A DNA stretch of 64,000 bases, taken from NCBI GenBank assembly GCA_023014335.1, contig JAECYW010000014.1, positions 1,364,001 through 1,428,000 of the forward strand, read 5' to 3'. This document shows positions 11,415-24,533 of this stretch, piece after piece (the first letter of the stretch is position 1; each line of letters begins with the position of its first letter). The DNA comes from Galerina marginata. Its lineage: Eukaryota > Basidiomycota > Agaricomycetes > Agaricales > Galerinaceae. The notes below the pieces were generated by a model. That model saw only the letters and a program-made list of their open reading frames with translations. It ran no database searches and had not been told where the DNA came from. Made by a program: the position numbers and the translations under genes.

Positions 11415-14117
11415 TAATGATGATTAAGTATTACGATCGTGGTTGGTGAAGTTCAAGCCAGGCTCTAGCTCGCGTCGCAGCAACATGAATAATCGTGAGA
11501 AAGTCCCAACATACATAGGGGTACTTGGGTCCAAGAACAGGAACCTTCAAAGGAACAGCCTCCAACTCAATGCAATCGCCGCACAGCCGGCATGGGCGTC
11601 GTAAATCTTGCGGTATGAGTGATAAAGAGTTACTGCGCAGACTACGACCATAGTCTATTACTCACCACATTTTCAAAGAAGTATAGCTCGGATCAATTTC
11701 TCAGCTGGTGAGGCAATACTTGGCGCCCGTCAGCTGGTAACCCATTTTGGTGTGCACCATAGCTGTAAGATTTTCGATCCCCCAGGCATCAAAAAAGTGC
11801 AACGACGATTTGTGCCATTGACCTTGAATACACCCTTTATTAATAACCCTCAAACATTGTGTTCAAGATCGGGTGTACAAGAGGAATATCAATCTTATAT
11901 TACAATTGGAATTGGTGTTTCTCACGGGTCTAGAAGAGACATTCTGATTGGCTGCTGAATTTGATGACGTCATGTGAACATGCATGCGCTTGAGAAATCA
12001 ACTGTCGCTCCTCCGGATTTCTTGACCTCCTTGCTCTGCTTTCTTTCTACTATGAGCTTCCTTTCCTCAGGCTGGTATGCATTTACTTACAGAGAAAGGA
12101 AATGTTGTATGTATCTTTGTCAATTGAATCTACTGTTCACTGTCTCCTCCACTGTGGTCCCATTGTGAATTAGCGAGTGTCCCCTGTGGCTTCGTGTTTT
12201 GACCCAGTCCGCGTTCTGGAATGTTCTACCCTTGCACCGATGCTGGGAGGCGCGTTTCACAAGGCAAAGCTGCAAAGTTGCAAACCCAAACGACCACCAC
12301 ACCAAACGGCTCTGGCACCAATAGTATGTGTGTATTTTTTCTCTTTCATGTCCCAGTGGAAATTCATATGCCTTTCAATAGGCCCTACGAAAAACTCATT
12401 TACACCCTGATGACATCGAGGCCGGATCCGCGAAGTACTTCGTCAACGTAACACCGACGTGATAACGGCCCTCGCCGCCATCGAACTCCAGAGTCCAGGC
12501 GCAAGACCTGAAACGCCTACTCCCCACCTGGGGCCGCTGAAAGGGCTTTGCGACAATTGCTATGCGAAATTCAGAACAACAGGCTTCAGGACATTTCAAG
12601 AAGTGAGTCGCATTGCAAACCCCATTGAACACAACAGCAAACGACCGTGGGCCTGGTCCGTGGCACCGACAATATGTGAGTATTTTCTCTCTTTCACTCC
12701 CCAGTGGTAATTCCTATGCTGTTCAATAGGCCTTACGGGAAACTCAGTACATCCGAACTGCATCAAAGTCGGATCCGCGAAGCAGTTCGTCGACGTAGTA
12801 CCAATGTTGATGAGCCTCTCCGGTGTTGAAGTCCAGCAGCAAGACGAGGAACGCGTACTCCACCGCCTAGGGCTGCTGAAAATGGCTAGGACGCAAGCAC
12901 GACGATCAGGAGACCATATTCAAAATAATGACCCAGAAGGCGTGGTCCCGTGTAACCCAGGAAGAAGACCAACAACACCGGTGTGTCTAGCAGTGATTCG
13001 AAAGTGAATGACACGGGTGCGAAAATTCGCGCGGGTAAGAGTACGATATACTGTACCCGCGAGCTTTTGGACAAGCACAAGAGCGTCCGAAACGGATGAT
13101 AAATGGCTGAGATAGGGCTAAAGCATTGCTTCTAGCATATTTCAGGCAATTCTTTCCGGTTTCGGGCATTCGAGGTCGCATTTCATGCAGATTCACCCTG
13201 GGGTTGCGGGTGGAGGTACGTGTGGGTAAGGTTACGGGTCCGAGAATTTTACCCAGTGGTTACCCGGGATGTTCACTAGCGGCGAAGGATCAGTTATGAA
13301 GCATGGTTTGGGATGTAGGGTACGTACTTATCATGAAACCAACTTAGACAATATTTGATATTATCTTCCTTCATCCAGATAGGCCTTGCTTTCTACTCAG
13401 ATGGCCCTTAGTGCCAATAATCAAATCGTTTCATCCAGCCAACAACACAAGCTTCGCAGACAACCAGCAATTTTATATCATATCATCATACCTTCATGAA
13501 TATCTTAATCTTCATTTGCTAAATAGCTCCTCTGAACGCCGGCTCTCGGCGTCGTGCTGCAAGCGTGAATGGCAAGCACGACTACAACAATACATTGAGA
13601 GTCGCCAAAACAAGCAAGGTGTTTAAGCTCATGTACTCTGATGCTTATTTTCATGCTGATGACCTAAACAGGTTGGTCAGGATAACACTCCAGGATTGAG
13701 GACGTGTCTACCTCATGCAGTCTCCTCTTCCACTTCAGTATGCAATTTTGGGCATGCAGTGAGTAAATTCTATTTTCCTTTGTTGAATTTTAGTCATGCC
13801 TTACTGGCTGAACGCCGGGGTTCTCTACGTTTGCATTGAAGGTGCGAGACGGTGGCGCAATGCAGATAATATCTGTGGCCACTCACTCACTCACTCCTTC
13901 TCTGACCCATGAAGCGCTGCAACCCGAAGCCACTGAGAAGTTTTGAAGCTGTCAGCACATGAAGGTCAGACAAGTGGTCATTCATGCAATAGACAGGACA
14001 GAAATTCTGCTTTTCCATCTCAAGGAAAAGGGTCTATAGGTCATTTGTTATGTAGTATGAATTTATTGGCCCAATGTCTGCATATTTGTGGATATTCCTT
14101 CCTGTCGAGCAAGTGCT
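11415..14117. other. intergenic, repeat-rich
   Basis: No intact gene. It contains a tandem diverged repeat (listed), a region of GGGT/ACCC-rich low complexity around 13000-13270, and a short (CACT)n run near 13880. Part of it probably belongs to the body of the Helitron whose 3' end lies at 14146, but the 5' end of that element was not found. Confidence 0.5.
12280..12892. repeat. tandem diverged direct repeat, two units of about 340 bp
   Basis: Unit 1 (about 12280-12555) and unit 2 (about 12613-12892) share an ordered series of blocks. These are GCAAACCC...CAAACGACC, TGGCACC, TATGTGNGTATTTTNTCTC, CCCAGTGG, TTCAATAGGCC, TCGGATCCGCGAAG and a final GGGC(C/T)GCTGAAA. Neither unit has a continuous frame, although unit 2 can be read as RPYGKLSTSELHQSRIREAV. 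I do not recognise the family. It is probably an old duplication within a mobile element. Confidence 0.6.
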
Positions 14118-14146
14118 ACCCGTGCGAACGCACGGGTATCGGCTAG
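14118..14146 (+). mobile_element. Helitron 3' terminus (hairpin plus CTAG end)
   Basis: A perfect 9-bp stem (ACCCGTGCG, 14118-14126; CGCACGGGT, 14129-14137) with a 2-nt loop is followed by ATCGG and the terminal CTAG at 14143-14146, then a T. This is the standard end of Helitron rolling-circle transposons: a GC-rich hairpin shortly before CTRR, with insertion between A and T. No Rep-helicase reading frame is visible upstream, so the element is non-autonomous or decayed. Its 5' TC end was not located. It ends one base away from the stop codon of F-box gene 3. Confidence 0.75.
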
Positions 14147-14147
14147 T

Positions 14148-15642
14148 TTAATAATAATATAAGTAAGTCAACATGGAGTGCGGAGAAAAAACTGACTGAA
14201 CATTGAGGTGAAAATCAATGGTGGAGATTGTGGCAACCGCAGGCAAAATTGTTCGGGCATATTCTCTTGCATACTCTGGCCGATATTCAGTCACATCGAA
14301 AGTTGGGTCGTAGTAGAAAACGTTCACGTTCAAGTTCACTTTTTGCAGTTCCGGGAAATTTCCACTGGACATCTTTTCATCCATCGTAGACCAGCCCAAT
14401 GCAGTCCTCCAGATTGGTATCGAATGCCGTTTCTTATAACGTTCGACAGACTGTAATGAGAAAAGTATGTCGATTGTTTCAATAGCAGTAGGAGAAGTCG
14501 CAGAACCGAGTAAGCTGGTCAGCATGCTTTGCCTTGACTCGAGATCAGTACTGGAGTTGAAAGAGCTCGAGCTGAATTTAAAGTTACGCAAAGACACCAG
14601 GCGGCTCAGATTAAATAATCTGACGGGTTCAAGCCCTGAGTCTACAGTATTTTGTTAGAAAAAATACAACGATGTAGGATTAGTAATTACCTGGCCAGCC
14701 GTGGTGTTCCAAGGCAAGGGTCTCCAGTGTAGGAGCGACTCCAAGGAGAAATTCCCAAAGAGCATCCGTTTCGGTGCTGCCGTTGGGTATAGATACTGAG
14801 AGAGTCTTCAAGTGTGCAAATATGATTTGAGAATACGGAGAGCGAGAGGACGGGGGAAGGAATGGGATTAAGATTGAAAATAGAGCTGTGTACGACACGC
14901 GCTTCATTTCTAGCCGAAGTAAGTTGGCAAGGGCCGGTGTTGTTGCGCCGGAAAATATTGAAGAAGAACGCTTTGTTGTTAAGTTGCACAACACCAGTTC
15001 CTTCAAATTTGTTGAAAAAAAGGCGTCTGTAATGATCGACTCGGGGATATTCCTTATATTCATTAAGTGCAAGGAATTGAGATTGGGATTCGAAAATATC
15101 TGTAGGAAGGCTGGTATCGTAATCGAGTTTCCTATCCCCCAGTCAAGGACCTGCGCTTGTGCGACGAGACTGAAATGCTCCAACTTCGAATGATTCAATA
15201 CCTCCAGGAGCTTCAGCACACGACTTTCGAGCAATCCAAACCTCTTCTTAACACCCAAGAATTTTTGTTGCAACTGCCACCTTGAGAAGAGCCCACGAAG
15301 GCCCTTCTTTTGATAGCGATAACGCAATTGCATCAGCGTTGGCGGAATATCAAGTACGAATGTTACTGAGCGAACATTGGAAACCAGATCACCATTGGAT
15401 CTGTGATTGAGGACATTTACGAGCCTAGCTGCACGCTTTTGAGCGGATTCATTCGCAATAAACTTGATTTCGGAGAAAAGATATCGGCAAGAAGAGTAAT
15501 GAAAGGATTTCGAAACAAGGGAGCATGCACGGAGGGCGGCGAGTGCTTCTCTTTTTGGTTTTAAATTGTTAGCCACTTCGTCGATGATGAGGTTGACAAT
15601 CTCTTGGGGTAAAGTTGGATCCGCTGGTGTTAACGATGTCAT
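14148..15642 (-). CDS. F-box protein 3 (F-box-like, divergent LRR-type)
   Basis: Likely SCF adaptor. The start at 15642 gives MTSLTPADPTLPQEIVNLII, then LAALRACSLVSKSFHYSSCRYLF, a typical Agaricomycete F-box-like N-terminus. One intron at 14642-14690 (GTAATT...CTGTAG, branch point CTAAC) joins HHGWP to SGLEPVR in frame. The predicted protein is about 481 residues and ends LTYLYYY. Its paralogue at 9918-11414 has the same intron position and a similar tail that runs four residues longer (HVNR). The stop codon TAA (14148-14150) lies directly next to the Helitron end, so the last residues may have been changed by that insertion. The substrate is unknown. Confidence 0.8.
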
Positions 15643-18600
15643 TTGAAGGCCGGAGTGCTCTTGTGGACAGCAAAAGGCGTCCTTGTTAGTCGCTCATTAG
15701 ACTCGGAGTCGTTTGAGGAGTTGAGTTGAGACTGTTGAGTGCCACTGCATGAAAACCGTACTGTACATGGCCAGGTTACATAATCGCCGTCGGGTGAGCG
15801 TTATGTAAAGTGTTGACCGGATAACCGGTCACTTTAATTTGTCGAAGTGAATCTCTTAACGTTTCTTTCAAGAACCTCATGCAATAAGCTGCGTAGCACT
15901 CTTATCTTGGTGACAAGGAATGGTCCATGCCACTTAAGTACTTGCTTCCATATTTGTTGCCCTCTTGGAGAGTCATTCTTCTCGGTGTCGTGCTATACAT
16001 AACTAGGTTTATCGATGTGGTTGCTCCCAATTCGAACACTTGTCATGATCTGTCACGATCTCTACCTCTCGCTCAGCTCACTTGGCCGTTGCCTTCACTC
16101 GCAGGAACGAAATGTCTGTCCTTGCTTCTTGATAGGAGTGCGGCACACCTCCAGTTATATGATCTCTACTATCCAAGTTGATATTCGCTAAAAGAATGGT
16201 ACACTTAACACTCCATTTGAAGATCACCATCTGCTCTCAAGCTCTGTTGATTTTATTCCATCATCAAGTTCGTTCTGCCTCATGATCCACCGCTCCACGC
16301 TTGACGTCTTCTGCTGGAGCCAACAATCTTGCTATTGTACAGTCACCTGAATTTCATCGAGAACCTAACGCATAATAATTGCATTTGGAGGGCCCATCGG
16401 GCAGTTGCTATCTCCAACTCACTGTGCCGAATTTAGAGACCTTTCCTCTCCTGTTATAAATAAGAACTCCTCAATTTCGTGTCCCTAGCGAAGTGAACTC
16501 GAAGCAACCTGACCACTCGAGATCGGGAGACCACGCGAGGTTTATCCATGCTCGGGCTTCGTTTCCAAGCTCTCAGGAAGAAATCAAGGACCTTCGTGGG
16601 TTCTTCGAAGAGTCTTGATATCCATAATCAACCCAACGATAAATGCGCCTCCTTTGATGTCCGATGGCCAAGATATTGACTTGAACTTCTGCACAGGAGA
16701 TCGCCTTTTCTCTTATACATCTTTGACATGCTGTCATCAACGCCTGGCGCCTCCATCTCTGAAGAATATCATCATGCATTCACAACACTTGAGAAATATG
16801 AACGACCCAGAAAAGCCCATTCACGCGCCGTGACATGACATGACGCTAAAGCCGCGTATTCATATATATTCATGTCAATGAATTTATCCGCGAGTCGAAC
16901 CCACTCCAATGTTCAGTAATTGAATTACAGTTACAGTTATACTATTTCGGCCATACATATCTGGTTCGTCTCGCCATAGAAGAGAAGACGAGTCCGAGGA
17001 GTCCACCACTGCAAAGCGGGATTCGGAAGGAATAAATCATAATGGCCCGACCCAAGGTGCGCTGTTACCTGATTCAGTAGGCAATCGGCATAATTAAATT
17101 GCAGCATAAAGAAGACTGCCATGATGTTTATCGAACTCGCATGGAATGGTGCCTGCTCAGTGACATTTGTTGGATGCGGTAGTAGCAGGTGATACCGGGT
17201 CATACTCAACCCGCACTCCCAAGAAACTTCAAGTTGCGTTGTGATAATGTCAGCTGCGCAATAGAAACGACGTCTTTGCTGCGACTTAAGTGCAGCCTGT
17301 GATCGGATCACCTTCAATGAATTTAACCCTCTCTCATGCGATGCACGACTCGGAAAAACTGCAGTTATTTTCAAACGTTCGTACCTATTCTTATAACTGA
17401 AGGCGCATGTAAATACTAGAAGCTGAATGGCAAAATAATCTAGCAGTGGAAATTAAATTCGTTAAACCGCGACCCATAGCTGCGCATGCGGACAATTGAA
17501 CAGAAGCGGCCAATAGTGTTGAAGTAGATACGCCAATATCGCCTCTTATGACCTCAAAATGCGTCACGGAGCCAAGCACCGATCGTGTGTGAGATGCATC
17601 GAAGAAGCAAACAGGCACACCGCCGATGGACAATCCTATCATCCCAAATAGCGGCCGTTTCCCAGCACGCTATATAGTATATATTTTGCCCATACATACA
17701 TCATCGAAAATCCACGATCCTTGGAATGGGAATAAGAGCGAAAACGGTGCCTTTTATGCATGCATCTGTCTGTCTGCCTGTCCACTAGAAACATGGTAGC
17801 CATCTTTCCATAAGACTCTTGAACACCTTCGAAGAAGTGAAGCAGCTCACAGCTCCGATGCCTCCATAGCTAGCTTCACCGAATCCAGAAATAAGAGCCT
17901 CATGCCATCGGCTGCGGAGTGTGTGACGTCCAGATTGTCTGGTTTTCAGTCATTAACCAGGATAACGTCCTCGCCAATCAGTCCTCGGGGCATTGATAGG
18001 CTTTTCGGCCGCTGCCAGCGAGCGAGCGCCGTTAAATAGCGTTAAATCCTGTGGACTACGGGGTTATCGTTGAGCCAGACAGGTAGAGTTGTTTACTTGA
18101 CGAGTCGCACCACCCAGAGCCGCGGATTAGTCTGCGACTTCGTCTGACTGCAAGTGACATCGACATGGGGTGAGAAGACGGGGATTGGCTCGTGTCATGC
18201 AATCCAGAAATATGTGTACCTGCGGCCTGGGCGTCACGGCCATTCGGCTGTCGCTTCGTGCAGCAGTAGTTTCATGAACGGTGATAGATCATGATCAGGA
18301 ATCTCGAGACTGCAAGCCTGAAGAAGGCAACGGTTTCACACCGTCAGGCTGTAGTCAAAATGTTTAAATAAAATAATTGCCTCACAGGCCGGTGGGACGC
18401 CACCGTCCGGTGAGATCTGGAGAAGAGCGTGGGGGTGGGATGATCGGCGCTTTCGCTGGTTGAGAGGCTCAAGCAAAGGCGTTCATGCTCAGGGCTGAGA
18501 GGTGTCCGGACGAGAGGCGAGCAGTCGACGTCGATCGGGTGGGAGGAGCCGGAGTGTGGGGGTGGGGGGTCCGGTCTGTGGTACGATAGTAAGTATGGGA

Positions 18601-20372
18601 GGAGGGAAAGGTTCCTCGGAACAGAAAACGGAAGATTCAGAAAGGGCCGGGGGTGTCAATGATCGACGGTAACGTCTTGAAGTGTGCTTATCGTCGGCGG
18701 ACCGCAGTTACAGTGGATCTCGTGGCGTGGTCGTGGACATGGGCGTGCAGATGAGTACCAAAAATTTGAGTGGCTAAAGTGGTATGTTATATTGATTGCT
18801 GTAAAACAAGTTTTGGGAACAATGAGATGTGAGATGTCAACAAGATATATTACTTGACCTATGGGAAAGCCTGCTTTCAGAAATCAAAGATGACCCAGTA
18901 TTCAGAGCCTTTTAGTGCACTGGTTTTGCCAGAACTAGAAAGTACACCAGCCTTGAAGCGTGTTTGCTGAAATGTTGTCTGGCCTCGAACAAAGTCGAGA
19001 GGACTGCTAGAGCCAGCTAGAACTTTGCCATGTGTCAGGTCTGACAGAACGCGTGCAATGAAAATTCTGAAGTTTCGCGTAGAACGGAAAGAAGCTCCAG
19101 CCGTAGAGAATTCCCGAGACCGAAACAACAAGTCCAGGTTTGCCTACAGGCCTATAGCGAGAACGAGAGGGTGAAGAGGGGCTAGCAAAGTTTCATGCAA
19201 GACAGCGAACGCTACAAGTTCCAGACTCGGAGGCCGGCCAAAGGTACAGGAGCTGAGTGTTCTGAATCAAGTGCGAGTCCACTCGGAAGACGGTTTGACT
19301 ACGCTTTGGTACCGGAAGTGTGTCGGAACGTGCGTTACGCCGTGCGGGCCTCGAATACACGTGGATTCGAGAAGATAAGCGCTGGCCATGGGTGGTACGA
19401 AGTCTGAAAATATCCCGGGCTTTGAGATATGCGAGTCTCGACTCGCGAGTTTCTGGTGTACACTTGCTTGTGAGACCCTATAATCGAACCGGCTAACTGA
19501 CCACGTTCGCCGCGAACTGGTTGGCTCCGACAGCATCGCTGAACGTTCCGCAAATCTGGTGCACGGAACTTGGCTGCAGTCAAAGTTTCTGAACTCGAGG
19601 ATAAATACGTTATCGGTAGGTTGAATCATGCCGTCACAACATTAGAGCTTAAGGGCATGCCTCGTCGGTGAGAAATGCGTACTGCAGATACGTACCGAAG
19701 CCGGTCCTCAATCACGTTGGACTTGCTGCCCTGGCAAGAAATTTCAATGGAAATTGTATGTCGATAAGAGTTTTTGCAGGAGATAATCGCCGTGGTGAAT
19801 CAAGTCTATGCTTGAGCTTGGGCCTTTGGTTGTTACGCTTGACTTATCAGCGGTTTATAGAATGGAGTGGCGAGTCATATGCTCCGTGCAGGGAACGGAG
19901 AATAAATGAAGGAGTTGAGAGGTAATGGCCGTTTCCGAGGTGAATGTATAGGTCACAATTATGACTGTATTGGCATGAGAATGGACGGTACACGAGTAAA
20001 GTGACTCTGAGCGAGTACCGTACTTGTCGAAAGGGCAGAAGAGCAGCACGCGCATGATAATGTGAATCGTAAAGAGTAAAGGAGATCTGGGCTATCTAAA
20101 ATGGGCGATCGAGATCGAGATCTGGACACCGGGAGAAGTGACACAAAGTTCGGACCGGAGAATGATGAATTCAAAAGCGTTCTGTGTTGTTGCGTGCCAA
20201 AACGATGCGGATTAGAGTTCGCCATGTCTCCGCGTTGTTTGACATGTACTTTTGGGATTGCCCTTTTTATATAATCCTAGCTGAACTGAATTCTGTCTGT
20301 CCTTTCTTTTCTCACTCATCTCCTACCATCGTCGTTTCTCAGTCCACCAACCAATCAACCCACCTGAACAAA
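15643..20372. other. long gene-poor interval
   Basis: About 4.7 kb with no gene I can support. Open frames are short and lack recognisable motifs, for example a 145-codon minus-strand frame at 16937-17374 and an 83-codon frame at 17391-17642. The base composition shifts to GC-rich between about 17900 and 18750. The last few hundred bases hold pyrimidine-rich stretches (TCTGTCTGTCC, ACCAACCAATCAACCCACC) typical of a fungal 5' leader for the gene at 20373. Confidence 0.45.
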
Positions 20373-21155
20373 ATGAGCTTCTCTGTCGACGACCTTGTTT
20401 CCTCTTTCTCCTCGAGCCATATAGGCCAAGAGGCCATTGATCTGGCCACTCTCCAAGTGCGCAGTATCCTACTTATCATGAACTGCAGTGCTGACTCCAA
20501 CCCTCTGCAGGCCCAGCTTGCTGAAACTCTCTTCAGTGGCAGCAATTATAATGCTCCCCACGGTCGCCAGACGTCCCATTCAACTCGTGGCCGCACGCAA
20601 AACACGCAGCCATGCACCACCCCCACCCATCGGACGCCTTCATTGTCATCCAGCTTTAACCACGGATGGAACATGGACACTGGCCGGGGCCGTGGAAACT
20701 CTGTATCGTCGACGTACTTGGACGACATGGAGGAGGACGAAAGGATGGTCGAGGAGCTGCTCATCCCTTCATCCCCCACGTTGCCTTCCGTTTCGGGATC
20801 CCATTTCGGGAATTCGTTCCCGACATCCACATCCGCATCCTCCAATTCTTTCTCCCAAAACAACACCAGCAACAATGGGTACTCCTCATACAACAACGTG
20901 TATTCAGAGCCTTCTTCCTCCTCGCCTACTGTCAACGGGTCGCTCTTCACCACCACGGACCCCTTTTACATCGCCCAACTCCAAGCCTCGAATAATACGG
21001 CCCCGCAATCCCCATCCGTGTTCGCACAGAATGGGCGTCTAGCGCAGAACTCGCCCTTTGCGCTGCCGCAGTATCACACGTCCTTCCACGCGCACGGGCA
21101 GAATTGGGAGCACCACCATACCTCGGTACCATTCAAGACCGCAGCGGCTTTTTGA
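20373..21155 (+). CDS. hypothetical low-complexity Ser/Asn/Thr-rich protein
   Basis: The ATG at 20373 follows a pyrimidine-rich leader and begins MSFSVDDLVSSFSSSHIGQE. An intron of 54 nt (20457-20510, GTGCGC...CTGCAG) is a multiple of three and stop-free, so spliced and unspliced forms are both open; splicing joins DLATLQ to AQLAETLF. The spliced product is about 242 residues. Apart from the first 40 residues it is low-complexity, with an acidic segment (DDMEEDERMVEELL) and Ser/Asn-rich stretches such as SASSNSFSQNNTSNNGYSS. I recall similar small uncharacterised proteins in other Agaricomycetes but know no function. The clear leader and conserved-looking N-terminus suggest it is real. Confidence 0.65.
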   Translation: MSFSVDDLVSSFSSSHIGQEAIDLATLQVRSILLIMNCSADSNPLQAQLAETLFSGSNYNAPHGRQTSHSTRGRTQNTQPCTTPTHRTPSLSSSFNHGWNMDTGRGRGNSVSSTYLDDMEEDERMVEELLIPSSPTLPSVSGSHFGNSFPTSTSASSNSFSQNNTSNNGYSSYNNVYSEPSSSSPTVNGSLFTTTDPFYIAQLQASNNTAPQSPSVFAQNGRLAQNSPFALPQYHTSFHAHGQNWEHHHTSVPFKTAAAF

Positions 21156-24100
21156 ATGTGACTCTACTGCGAGGGGAGGAGCTGAGCTGGAGTGTCTCAG
21201 GCGGGAAGGTTTTGGCTTTTTTTGGACTTCCGTGGACCGGAGTGCGAGCTGCGTTGATTTGCGGATACGGGGACGAGCCGGCACCGCGCTGCGAGTTGCT
21301 TTCCCGAAGTTGAGCCTCGCGAATCGATGACGGAGGATGATTCACCATGACGGAATGTCGCTCCATTACTACTAGTACTAACCCTCGGCCTACTCTCCGC
21401 CGAACCAGGTTCTGCTCGCGCATCCGCGAAATCTTGCACATCTCTTTGGCGAGGGCCTATCCGTCCTACTTCCATCCAGCATTGTCACCTCAAGTCCGAC
21501 GATTCATCCATTTCCGTAACTCCGCGGAGAAATGGAATCCATAGCAGGACCCACTTGTTTCGTGAAACGCAGTTGTTGTGGACGTGAATTCTGCGCCCAT
21601 CTCTTGATCTTTCCTCAATCTTCCCCATCACCGAATGCGACATCCCATCTACATCAGTACAACAAAGTCGTGAAATGCATCAACTTCGTCCAACTTCAAA
21701 TTGTGACTTTGATTTGGCTGAAACTCGACTCGATGCTTCACTTCACTTCAATGCACGTCGCGTCCTGTCGCCGATTTTCCTAAGGCTTCAAGCTTCTAGG
21801 ATTGTATGCATACATAGAATTTTTTTATAGATCTGCAGGCAATACACATCTGGTATCATCGTTATCGCCGGCCGCGGTACTGCAACCCATTACCCCTGAT
21901 CTCGTCTGGCCTTTGCCAGAATCATCCATGGTCCCACAGTTCACCTGCTCTCAATTCAAGACCGTCCCTGGGCGCACTCTCCCCATGCCATTTCCATTCC
22001 GATCCATATGGCGCACACGACACCGACTGCGGGACTTTGCGAGGCCTTATCCAAGTTATTGTTTCGCCAATGGCCATCTACCCCCGCACCTGTACAACAC
22101 AGACTCAAGACCCTAATACAGGTTGCTGAACAAGGCCCACACACTCACATATTTTCCCGACGTTGACGGCGTGGAGGATAACTTTAGACCCCCTTCCCTT
22201 CACCTTTGCATTCGAATTCGCATATCTCCGTTTTGCCTTGCCTTCTAGCCTCAATGGTCGAGAGGTTCCTTTTCTATCTAGCATCATCTAGATTCTGCGG
22301 CTCCTGTGTCGGCTCGCCACACAGGCCTTTTTTTGGATCATGACAGCTTCATAAGCTTTCTTTCATAAGACGCCAGGAAGATAGGAGTGATGGATGAGAC
22401 GAGGATAGGATGAAAGATGAGAATTAGATTGGGGTTCCTTCCTTTTCGTCCACCCCAATACATTCGGCCTTCGGCAGTATGTTCCTAATTATCCAAGCCA
22501 GAGAATCGGGTTAATGGTCTGATGTTTCGTTCGCTGTACTATGATTGGAATAATTATAGCGCCCGTTGGCCGGGACGTGCTGTCCTATTTTGGGTTCCTT
22601 CTCCCGCGTGAGATGTACGACGGACAATGGATCTGAGTAACATGACCCCTCGCCTTTACCCAGATGGGAGCTCGAAGGAGAAAGGTGGCGCGGTACGTCG
22701 GCGGGCTCCTTCTCGCTAGTGGACAGTAGCACTGTTTAGCGCCTAATCTGTCAACAGGTTCATTATTTGCCCTGCTGAGGCTCCCAGAGGCTCCCGAGTC
22801 AACTGGTCTGAGATGATTTCATCATCCCTCGTCGTGGGCATTGTCAGATCCCCGCCATCTTGATCCCGATTTTAGTCCCTCCCTCTCAAGCCTTAAGTCC
22901 CTCGCTCGAGCGCTTGCTTTTTGCTGGCGCTTCTCCTACTGGGACCGTAGCCTATCGTGATAATACAGTACGGCATGAAATGGAGCCCAATTCATTTCAG
23001 AGTCATTCGGGTCGGTGTCTATCCGACTCTTCCCCCTCCCAGTCAGGGTTATTTTTTGCAAGCTTTCTTTAAAGTCACTTCGCGCACTTGGTCTTTTACA
23101 GACATGGCTCCGTGTTAATTTCTTCTGAAACTAAAGTCGAAATATAATGATGTGACATACCGATTTTGAGAATCCTTGACAGATCGACATTAAGATATGG
23201 GGTTGGATCTGACTGTACTCGGTCTTGATGTTGATAGGTTAATTGGGGGCCCACTCGCCGAGGACTGCCAAGAGCGTATACCCTTGTTCAGGAGTAATAT
23301 AGATTACAAAGAACCAGAATGAAGTTAGAACTCTCGAGTGGTATACTACATACGAGATTTAAATTTATCCTTTTAATAATCTCGTGTGTGAAGGCGCGGT
23401 TTTTGGAGGGAAGTGATTGTACCATTATAAATTGTAATTCAACCTGGACGCTGCCATGTATTTTTGGGGCTGTCGACGAAGACCCATTCCTACAACGCAA
23501 ATCACGCAGCAAGCCGCTCAGTCGGGTGGCACGGGCAAAAGCTAAAGCTGATCACCATGATTCGGAGGTTTGCCTTCCCCAATTATCCATTATCGTCATC
23601 ATCGAAAGCTTCTCCGAGAATTTACACTGGATAATATCTCACCCTAATTCCGAGCATGTCTGTTTTTCTCATGTTCCAAAAATCGCCAGAGTCCTCGGGC
23701 ACTTCCCCTGATCTTGAACTAAGAGTATCCTCGCCCGTTCCCGGTATCATAGCTTCTCGACTTCGATTTCCTGCAGGAGGTCAAATATAGAGCCATTTCG
23801 CATCATAACACACCAATTCAATTCTGACTTGGCCGTCCTGAGATCTTCCCATCTTCTCCAAAGACCTCTGTTCCTGGATGACGCAGAGTTATCCACACAC
23901 CTGCGGCCTGGATTCGGACAGTCCGTGCGTTCAAGTTGGTTTGCCAGAGGCTAGACTCCCCCCAAGCCACGATAGTTCCTGCCCGGGCTGATTTCTCCGT
24001 CTTCTCTAAGAACACCGAGGTGAGGGGCTTTGTAGAGAAGGATTTGCAGAGGAGGCAGCTAGCAGAGGCCGAACAAACTCGCTGTGCTGAAACTAAATAC

Positions 24101-24533
24101 CCAAAGAGTACGTCTATTTATAGAGTGCAGAGTGCGCCACAATGATCGACGAATATATAATTTGTGATCGGTCCGCTACTTAGCGCATTTGGAAGGACTG
24201 AATAATATAACTTTGCAAAGAATAATGAGGCGACAAAAGGCGACAAAATGAGGCCTAAATTTATTCCTCAGTCGTGGTTTTTAGTTACTGTGTGATTCAC
24301 TGTAAACCAGACGATTCCATGTTACTCTCATCAATTATTTGACTTAAGTACTTCATGAACTCACGATTGATACTGTCCTTCATTTGAACCAGTTCAGGTA
24401 CTACTTGACTGTATACACACTACTATCAAGACAAAATACTGATACTGATATGATACTCAAACCACCCCTAGATGTACATGTACATGGATATTTCAGTATC
24501 AACATCCGTGACATTCAAACGTCACCAATGTGA
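21156..24533. other. intergenic, no recognisable gene
   Basis: The first part is probably the 3' untranslated region of the preceding gene. Many short frames occur but none shows a known domain or a convincing exon series. I see nothing further to annotate. Confidence 0.5.

Noticed and set aside
16860..16925. Possible tRNA because of GGGTTCGACTC on the minus strand
   Set aside because: Only a B-box-like stretch; no acceptor stem, anticodon arm or A box at the right spacing.
16937..17642. Two minus-strand frames that might form a membrane-protein gene
   Set aside because: I looked for a multi-pass membrane pattern and convincing splice sites and found neither.
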